Below, in pieces: positions 41,156 through 46,201 of a stretch of DNA of 46,201 nt. The number at the start of each line of letters is the position of its first letter. The first letter of the stretch is position 1. Below the pieces are notes generated by a model. That model was not told the DNA's origin and ran no database searches. It saw only the letters and a list, made by a program, of their open reading frames with translations. The DNA lies in assembly GCA_964583605.1 (NCBI GenBank), contig CAZOWL010000023.1, forward strand, positions 1 through 46,201, given 5' to 3'. The translations under genes and the position numbers were made by a program. The DNA comes from CAZOWL01 sp964583605 (lineage in GTDB: Bacteria; Pseudomonadota; Gammaproteobacteria; Chromatiales; Chromatiaceae).

Positions 41156-42405
41156 GCCGCACCTCCTGGCCATGGCAAAGCGACCGCGGTCAGATTCCGG
41201 CTGTCGAGCTTGGCGTAGATCAGCGTGGTATTGAGCGAACGATGACGTAGGACATCGGCGACCTCCTTGAGCGAGCTGCCGCTTGCCAGCAGGCGACTGG
41301 CCATGGTGTGGCGCAGCAGGTGCGCGCGTGTGTAGGGCAAACCGGCACGGGCATAGGCTTGGCGAATGCTCTTGCGCACGCAGTCGGCACCGAGCGGGCG
41401 GTCACTCGGGGCGACACGGCGAACAAAGACCGCCCGACTGGCGCTCGGCGGGCGTTCGTGCAGGAGGTAATCGACGATGGCCCGTCCCGTGTTCGGCGGC
41501 AACGGCAAGCTGTCTTCGCGGCGACTCTTGGTCCTGCGCAAAGTGATCGTGCCGGCTTGCCAGTCGATATCGTCGAGGCCAAGGTGGGCGATCTCCCCGC
41601 TGCGCAGGCCTAGATCGAGGGCGCAGCGCACCATGGCCGCGGCGCGGCGCGCCGACGGCCCCTCCCAACCGAGCGAATCCACCAGGCGCTGGACTTCGGC
41701 ATCGTCCAGACCCTTCGGCAGCGCGGCCAACTGCCAGTTGGCCGGATAGGGCAGCACCCCGAGCAGCGCATGCACCCGATCGCCACAGGTGGTGCGGAAA
41801 CGGAAGTAGCCGCGCAACGCCGAGATCAGCGTGGCGGCGCTCTCCGGAGTGCTGTAGAGCTCGCTCTGGTTGGCGAGAAACCGACGCACGCGCTCGGGCG
41901 TGATGGCATCGAACTCGATTGCCCGATCGCCGAATTGTTCGACGAGCAGACGACGGACCGTGCGCAGATACTGGGCGCGCGTCTTTGGGGCGAGTCCCTG
42001 CACACGATGCATGCGCTCGTCGAAGCGATGCAGCTCCTCGTCCACAGGCGTCGTCGGCACCATTCGCTCGGGGATCGCCCCCTCGGCGTGCAGAACGACC
42101 AAGAGGTGCCCGAGCGCGGCGCTCAGGTCCTCGCGCGTGCGAACCGCCGGTGCGGCGCAATCGCACTGTGGTAGATGCCCCTCGAGAAACCCCGTGACCC
42201 GGTCTTCATCGAGGGACTCGACCCGGAGTCGGCACCGGTCCATCCAGCGCCCGAAGTGGGCCAGGCAGCGGAGATAGGTCGCAGTGGTTTGAGAGGCGTA
42301 GTCGCGCTCCTCGAGGTAGCGCGCGAAGGCGTCGACGTAAGGTGCCAGCGGGCTGCGACGCAGCTGGCGGATTGATCGCTCGGGAAGTCGGCGTGTAGGA
42401 CTCAT
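41152..42405 (-). CDS. Tyrosine recombinase, first gene of the trio (RitA)
   Basis: A 417-residue site-specific recombinase, the longest of the three. The start at 42405 has AGGAG 8 bases upstream. It has an extended N-terminal region (core-binding domain about 25-110 with PYVDAFARYLEERDYASQTTATYLRCL, then a second helical part to about 210). The catalytic domain carries R in CALDLGLRSGEIAHLGLDDIDW, K in RRTKSRREDSLPLP, HxxR in RAHLLRHTMASRLL, and R/H followed by Tyr in DVLRHRSLNTTLIYAKLD. Complete. It overlaps the second gene by 4 bases (ATGA). Confidence 0.92.
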   Translation of the reverse strand: MSPTRRLPERSIRQLRRSPLAPYVDAFARYLEERDYASQTTATYLRCLAHFGRWMDRCRLRVESLDEDRVTGFLEGHLPQCDCAAPAVRTREDLSAALGHLLVVLHAEGAIPERMVPTTPVDEELHRFDERMHRVQGLAPKTRAQYLRTVRRLLVEQFGDRAIEFDAITPERVRRFLANQSELYSTPESAATLISALRGYFRFRTTCGDRVHALLGVLPYPANWQLAALPKGLDDAEVQRLVDSLGWEGPSARRAAAMVRCALDLGLRSGEIAHLGLDDIDWQAGTITLRRTKSRREDSLPLPPNTGRAIVDYLLHERPPSASRAVFVRRVAPSDRPLGADCVRKSIRQAYARAGLPYTRAHLLRHTMASRLLASGSSLKEVADVLRHRSLNTTLIYAKLDSRNLTAVALPWPGGAA

Positions 42406-42524
42406 CGCGGTCTCCTGAAGTGGCTGGAGCCTCTCAGTAAACCGCAAAACTATGTAAAGCTCACTCGCCGCTCATTCCAGGAAAAACCTTCAAACACATC
42501 AACTTGCGATGACAGCCGTGCCAC

Positions 42525-42563
42525 GCTTTACATAGTTGGCACCTTTACATAGGGGTCGATTCC
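42525..42563 (-). repeat. RIT terminal inverted repeat, right
   Basis: Exact reverse complement of 39091-39129 over all 39 bases. The outer end is 2 bases from the stop codon (42566-42568) of the nuclease relic. No clear target duplication is visible when the bases outside the two repeats are compared. Confidence 0.93.
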
Positions 42564-42565
42564 CG

Positions 42566-42991
42566 TCACCCCCTCCGCCAATCCCACGGCGCCACCGGCG
42601 CCCGATCCCCCCATAACCCAACCCGCCGCGCCCGCGCCTCCCCTTCGGCCTCCTCATAGAGCCTCCGATCCTCGCGCGACTGCTCCTCAGCGTACTTCCG
42701 GTACCACCACGCCAACCCCTCGCGCACAAGCTGCAGGTTCACATCGTAGCCGTCGAGCATGACCTTGCCGACGATCCGGCCGTAGCGATCGCGCTTGCTC
42801 CAGAGGACCTCGACGGTCTCCCCGCCTACGAGTTCCAGGAGCCGGCGCTTAGCCTTGGTCCCGAACGGCTGCCCGCGCTCGGGCGCATCGATCCCGGAGA
42901 GCCGGATCTTGTGCTCGGTCTGGTCGGCATCGAGGGCGTGGACGGTATCGACCGCGCCATGCAGTGTTGCCGGCGATGCGCAGAGAGCGCC
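42566..42991 (-). pseudogene. Thermonuclease-family (SNase-like) nuclease, 5' truncated
   Basis: The minus-strand frame reads TLHGAVDTVHALDADQTEHKIRLSGIDAPERGQPFGTKAKRRLLELVGGETVEVLW, RDRYGRIVGKVMLDGYDVNLQLVREGLAWWYRKYA and AEGEARARRVGLWGDRAPVAPWDWRRG, then stops. This is the SNase fold with catalytic Arg in DAPERGQ, Glu/Asp in RDRYGR and the usual C-terminal tail. The N-terminus lacks a start and a signal peptide, and the segment around TLHGAVDTVHALDAD is shorter than the usual DGDT-containing strand, so a small deletion removed a metal-binding Asp. It is therefore probably dead, apart from any restart at 42760. Confidence 0.7.
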
Positions 42992-43007
42992 CTACCGCCG
43001 AAGGGGA

Positions 43008-43372
43008 TCAATTGGATGGCGGCGGCTGCACGCGTAGCTTCCGCTCGGTGGCCACGACGAAGCAGGCGCGCCAGACACGGACATCGGTGTGCTGAAAGAG
43101 CCCCCGGATCCGCGCGGCCACCGCGGCGCGCCCAGGCTGCCTGAGCCGCACCAAGAGGAGGCCGTGATGCGTGCCCGGCGCAAAGCGACGCAGGTCCGAA
43201 AAGTCGAGATCCTGGGTGATGAAGAAGCGACCTGCACGCTGCGTGGCCGCCCACACATCCGGATCGGCCTACCGGTCAGCCCCTCGGCGGGGACCGAGTC
43301 AACATCGTGGCCGAGCGCGCGCAGCTCGGCCGCCAAGCTGGTGGGGATGTTCTCGTCGAGCTTGATCCTCAT
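43008..43372 (-). pseudogene. DUF5615 PIN-like toxin, frameshifted
   Basis: Starts MRIKLDENIPTSLAAELRALGHDVDSVPAEGLTGR at 43372 and, after a one-base loss near 43266, continues in another frame as DPDVWAATQRAGRFFITQDLDFSDLRRFAPGTHHGLLLVRLRQPG and FVVATERKLRVQPPP. This is the DUF5615 (Mut7-C/PIN-like) family, with the acidic pairs in KLDEN and TQDLDFSD. The start overlaps the stop of the DUF433 gene (ATGA). With the frameshift, the product is a short N-terminal fragment plus an unrelated tail. Confidence 0.8.
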
Positions 43373-43608
43373 GCCACCTTGGGCACGGGTCGCAGAGGCA
43401 GATCCTCTTCTGTTGATGCCGCGGCGAAAGCGATCACGGCGCGGAGATCCTCGGCGGAGACGGTCGGGAAGTCGGCGAGGATCTCAGGCGTTGTGGCCCC
43501 CTCGGCCAGGCTGGCAAGGAGGGTGCGCAGGGTCACCCGCGTGCCACGGATCACGGTCTCGCCGCCGCAGATATCCGGCCGGGTGTCGAAATGGGTGAGG
43601 TAGTCCAT
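43369..43608 (-). CDS. DUF433 antitoxin
   Basis: A 79-residue protein: MDYLTHFDTRPDICGGETVIRGTRVTLRTLLASLAEGATTPEILADFPTVSAEDLRAVIAFAAAS. This is the DUF433 family with its winged HTH-like pattern 'GG.P.I.GTR..V..LL..LAEG...EIL..FP.L..ED..A...FAA'. It is the partner of DUF5615 toxins. The start at 43608 is the family start; the frame upstream (from 43737) covers a repeated sequence instead. It remains intact although its toxin is frameshifted. Confidence 0.88.
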   Translation of the reverse strand: MDYLTHFDTRPDICGGETVIRGTRVTLRTLLASLAEGATTPEILADFPTVSAEDLRAVIAFAAASTEEDLPLRPVPKVA

Positions 43609-43639
43609 GGCAAGGGGATTTCGTGGAGTGAGTGAACGT

Positions 43640-43684
43640 GACTTAACTTGTCTCAGAGTAACGCAAGTCACACCCATCGCCCAC
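43640..43684 (-). repeat. Repeated upstream element, copy near the antitoxin
   Basis: About 45 bases similar to 44345-44390 in the same orientation (core GACTTAACTTG-C/T-CTCAGAGTA). A 7-bp inverted repeat GTGACTT/AAGTCAC (43638-43644 and 43665-43671) surrounds the core in this copy. It lies 30 bases upstream of the DUF433 start, so it may be an operator or promoter element. Confidence 0.6.
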
Positions 43685-43750
43685 CGCGCCCCCTCAATAG
43701 AAATCGCTTCACTTGGGTTATCCGAGCCTCTTCCCATCTCGCCAACCGGC

Positions 43751-44245
43751 TCAGATGACGAAATCCGCCTCGCGCCATTGGTGAAGGCCGATGTTGATCA
43801 AGGCGATGCCGAGCACCAGGCTCAGCAGCACGGCGGAGCCGAAGGCCCCGGTCGCGATGAGCAGCACGCCGAGCAGGATGCTCGCCCAGTAGCCGACCTT
43901 CCGTAACAGCGGCGGGTTGACCAGGCCCGAGTCGCGCAGCGCCGTCACGCCGGTGATGCCGCTCAGGATCAAACCGCCGCCCAAGAGCACGGCGACGAGC
44001 CACAGGGCGAGCTCTGGCCACATCAGCACCACCGCACCGACGAGGATCTGCGCCCAGGGACCAAAAACGCTGACGGGTATACCCTGCCGGCGGACGTCAT
44101 GCACGAAGAGCAGGGCGACGATGCCGCCGGCCAGCATCAGGCCGCCAAGGGTCATCACGGCGAGGGTTCCGACAAGATAGGGGGCGACGATCGCGGCCAC
44201 CCCCAACAGGATCGAAACGACGCCCAAGAGTCTGGTCGAATTCAC
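43751..44245 (-). CDS. HdeD/DUF308-family membrane protein
   Basis: A 164-residue protein with six predicted membrane helices in the HdeD pattern: LLGVVSILLGVAAIVAPYLVGTLAVMTLGGLMLAGGIVALLF, WAQILVGAVVLMWPELALWLVAVLLGGGLILSGITGVTAL and WASILLGVLLIATGAFGSAVLLSLVLGIALINIGLH. GTG 44245 is chosen because GGAGG lies about 8 bases upstream; the longer frame upstream lacks a signal. HdeD-type proteins are linked to acid or envelope stress, with no molecular function proven. It is flanked by the two copies of the repeated upstream element. Confidence 0.85.
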   Translation of the reverse strand: MNSTRLLGVVSILLGVAAIVAPYLVGTLAVMTLGGLMLAGGIVALLFVHDVRRQGIPVSVFGPWAQILVGAVVLMWPELALWLVAVLLGGGLILSGITGVTALRDSGLVNPPLLRKVGYWASILLGVLLIATGAFGSAVLLSLVLGIALINIGLHQWREADFVI

Positions 44246-45182
44246 GCGACACCTCCCTCGCGCCCATCGCGCCGCCGGATCAGGGATTGGGGCCTTGCAT
44301 CTGATGCACGGCATTCTATGCCCTACCTTACATTGACTTACATCGACTTAACTTGCCTCAGAGTACTCCAGGTCAAGCCGATTGCCCAACGGTCACCATC
44401 ACAAATACCCCCGCAACTCCTCCGGCACCCCCTCCACCTCCCCCGCCTCCTCGATCGCTAGCTCCAACGAAGGAGTGTCGCGTTTGCGCTCGTGATACCT
44501 GTCGGGGGCTCCTGCCGCCGACAGGACTCGCGCAATGGCGACAGCCTGATGGTGCCCCGGTGCGCCCCGATCTGGGCCGCGGCGCCGCCACGAAGTGCGC
44601 CCATTGGGCGCGCTCGGGCTGCGCCACGGCCCAACGCGAATGGCTTGACGGCGTGTCGGATGCGCTCTGCATGTTGCCTGCGCGGCTTCGGGTCTCGCGC
44701 CACTTCGCCACTTCGCCACTGCGGCAACACGCTCGCGCCTACGCCTACCGGGGACTACCAGCCCTCGCTTCTCTCTCCCCGGCCGGCAGCGGCGGGCGAG
44801 GTCCTCGACCGGGTTGTCGCGGCGGCTGCCGGTGCGCAGCTCGCCTGAGACGGAGTAGGTGCGGGTCGTGTCAAGGTGATCGGTCAGCCACCGCAGCATG
44901 CGCCTGCGCAGAGGCTCACCCGCCGCGCGATCACCAGCACGGGCTCGTCCTGGATCTGCTCGACTCGCGATGACGGAACGCTGGGCGCTCCGCCTATCGC
45001 GAAGCCAGGAGGTCTGCGCTCTACCCTAAACCTCCAGATGGTCTAAGGTAATGGTAGAGAGCAGCCGCTTAGGCCCGCCGGCCGTCGGGTCGGCACCGAG
45101 CCAGACGGGGCCAGACGGGGCCGCAGAGCCTCAAATGGGGCGGATAAGGCGAAGCTCGCCGCTCGGCAAGAAGGAGAAGCCC
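44246..45182. other. Coding-poor region with gene debris
   Basis: About 940 bases without an intact gene. Minus-strand frame 44399-44899 joins two protein-like ends: RYHERKRDTPSLELAIEEAGEVEGVPEELRGYL with a stop near 44399, and LRRRMLRWLTDHLDTTRTYSVSGELRTGSRRDNPVEDL around 44780-44915. Between them the composition is Arg/Ala/Pro-rich and not protein-like. I do not recognise either end. The right end holds the leader of the oleate hydratase relic. Confidence 0.45.
44345..44390 (-). repeat. Repeated upstream element, copy near the HdeD-like gene
   Basis: Similar to 43640-43684 over about 45 bases in the same orientation. It lies about 100 bases upstream of the HdeD-like gene's start. The copies bracket the HdeD-like gene as direct repeats about 700 bases apart. 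Confidence 0.6.
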
Positions 45183-46201
45183 ATGAACACAGGTTCCTCG
45201 TCCGCGACGCATGTCTATCTCGTTGGCAGCGGCATCGCCGCCCTCGCGAGTGCTGTCTACCTCATCAAAGATGCCGGCATTCCCGGGCCGAACATCCTGG
45301 TCCTGGAGCAGGACGAGGTCATCGGTGGCGCCCTGGATGGGCACGGCGATGCGGACAAGGGCTTTCTCATTCGTGGCGGCAGAATGCACGAGGAGAAGTT
45401 CGTCTGTTACTGGGATCTGCTCTCGAACATCCCCGTGGCCACGGATTCGGCCCAGAGCGTGACCGAGGAAACCTTCGCGTTCAACCAGCGCTTCGTCTCC
45501 TGCGCCCGCTCCCGGTTGCTGCGGGAGGCCGAGATTGTCGATGTGTCCTCATTCGGTCTGGGCCTGCGCGACAAGTTCGACCTCACCCGACTCACGCTGG
45601 CCCCTGAGCAATCACTGGGCAACAAGCGCATCCAGGATTGGTTCCAGCCCACCTTCTTCCACACCAACTTCTGGCGGCTCTGGGAGTCCATGTTCGCCTT
45701 CCAGATCTGGAGCAGCCTGGTGGAGATGCGGCGCTATGTCCTGCGCTTCATGCACCTCTTCCCCGGCCTCCACGAGCTGCGTGGCATCTACCGGACGGTC
45801 TACAACCAGTACGACTCGGTCGTCCTGCCACTGCAAGGCTGGCTCAAGGCGCAGGGGGTGCGCTTTTCGCTGAAGACCCGGGTCGTTGACATCGATTTCC
45901 ACCTTGAAGGCGCCCGGAAGACAGCGACGGCCATCCACTGCGTCGAGCACGGCGCGCCCGGACGATCGCCTTGGGCGAGCAAGACTATGTCTTCGTCACC
46001 AACGGCTCGATCGTCGAGAGCTCGGCCGTAGGCTCGTTGACTCAGCCCGCCCGGCTCAAGGGGAAGGAGACCTCAGGTGCCTGGACGCTGTGGGAGCGGC
46101 TCGCCGAGAAGGACCCCGCCTTCGGCCGGCCGGGCGTCTTCTCCGACCGGTGCGCAACGCGATCCTCGGTCTCAACTCGGCGCGCCTCTATGAGATAGAC
46201 C
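45183..46201 (+). pseudogene. ohyA: Oleate hydratase, frameshifted and truncated at the right edge
   Basis: Starts at ATG 45183 with AAGGAGAAG upstream. The FAD-binding start THVYLVGSGIAALASAVYLIKDAGIPGPNILVLEQDEVIGGALDG, the RGGRMHEEKFVCYWDLLSNIP segment (substrate/FAD loop with Glu) and FQPTFFHTNFWRLWESMFAFQIWSSLVEMRRY match oleate hydratase, which adds water across the cis-9 double bond. Near 45957 one base is missing; the text continues in another frame as TIALGEQDYVFVTNGSIVESSAVGSLTQPARL and GAWTLWERLAEKDPAFGRPGVFSD. At about 46152 it stops matching, and a third frame reads PVRNAILGLNSARLYEID, like the end of an amidohydrolase. So it is broken by a frameshift and apparently by a rearrangement. 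Confidence 0.8.

Larger units (their letters stand above)
39091..42563 (-). mobile_element. Recombinase-in-trio (RIT-type) element
   Basis: A 3473-bp unit bounded by perfect 39-bp inverted repeats and containing nothing but three overlapping tyrosine recombinase genes on the minus strand. This is the defining arrangement of RIT elements. The motif ACTATGTAAAG is repeated near both ends (39119-39129, about 42449-42459, 42525-42535), as expected of recombinase arm sites. On the right it begins 2 bases beyond the stop of the nuclease relic; on the left it cuts an unknown gene. The middle recombinase carries a one-base frameshift, so this copy may be immobile unless helped. Confidence 0.9.

Noticed and set aside
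44353..44973. 206-residue plus-strand frame
   Set aside because: Pro/Cys/Arg-rich composition, no ribosome binding site, and it spans gene debris on the other strand.

Overview
The window is GC-rich proteobacterial DNA. Gene content (AlaC/homoserine dehydrogenase/RpfE-like row, TolC, MFS, GlgX, MlaE/MlaF, RhlE plus an RRM protein) and a secreted Gly/Tyr/Pro-repeat protein resembling sulfur globule proteins fit a gammaproteobacterium, most likely a purple sulfur bacterium (Chromatiaceae). That placement is inference from gene content only.

Layout. (1) 1-11,490: a decaying integrated element on the 3' side of a tRNA-Thr(UGU) gene. It has an AlpA-like HTH protein, a DUF3987 primase/helicase-like gene broken by an in-frame amber codon, a ribbon-helix-helix gene broken by another amber codon, an HGGxSTG protein and a ParB-like fragment. 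Inside it sits an intact five-gene operon (4492-10498): ArdC/ImmA-IrrE-type metallopeptidase, type III-like Mod methyltransferase, small antitoxin, MazF/PemK toxin, and Res helicase-nuclease. (2) 11,491-36,642: mostly core genome, including amino-acid synthesis (alaC, hom, aroC), membrane proteins (MarC, TolC, MFS), glycogen debranching (glgX) beside a DUF4912 gene, an MlaE/MlaF-type lipid transporter, RlpA, a UPF0114 protein, Nei, an exported methyltransferase-CIA30 fusion, a sulfur-globule-like protein with a frameshift, RhlE and an RRM protein. (3) 36,650-39,090: a gene graveyard with a tyrosine-recombinase fossil, an internally deleted sigma-54 activator, an M23 peptidase broken several times, and a RecD2 N-terminal stub. 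(4) 39,091-42,563: a complete three-recombinase (RIT-type) element with perfect 39-bp terminal inverted repeats, placed 2 bp beyond the stop codon of a nuclease relic. (5) 42,566-46,201: nuclease relic, DUF433/DUF5615 toxin-antitoxin pair with a frameshifted toxin, HdeD-like membrane protein, a coding-poor stretch, and a broken oleate hydratase running off the right edge.

Three near-identical 121-bp repeats (12669, 22899, 37758) each lie between TA dinucleotides. The third lies inside the M23 gene; removing it with one TA rejoins the peptidase reading frame exactly, and the net 123-bp gain is itself in frame and open. This looks like a small mobile palindromic element able to sit inside proteins. 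The most system-like feature is the restriction operon with a toxin-antitoxin pair between mod and res and a peptidase at its head.
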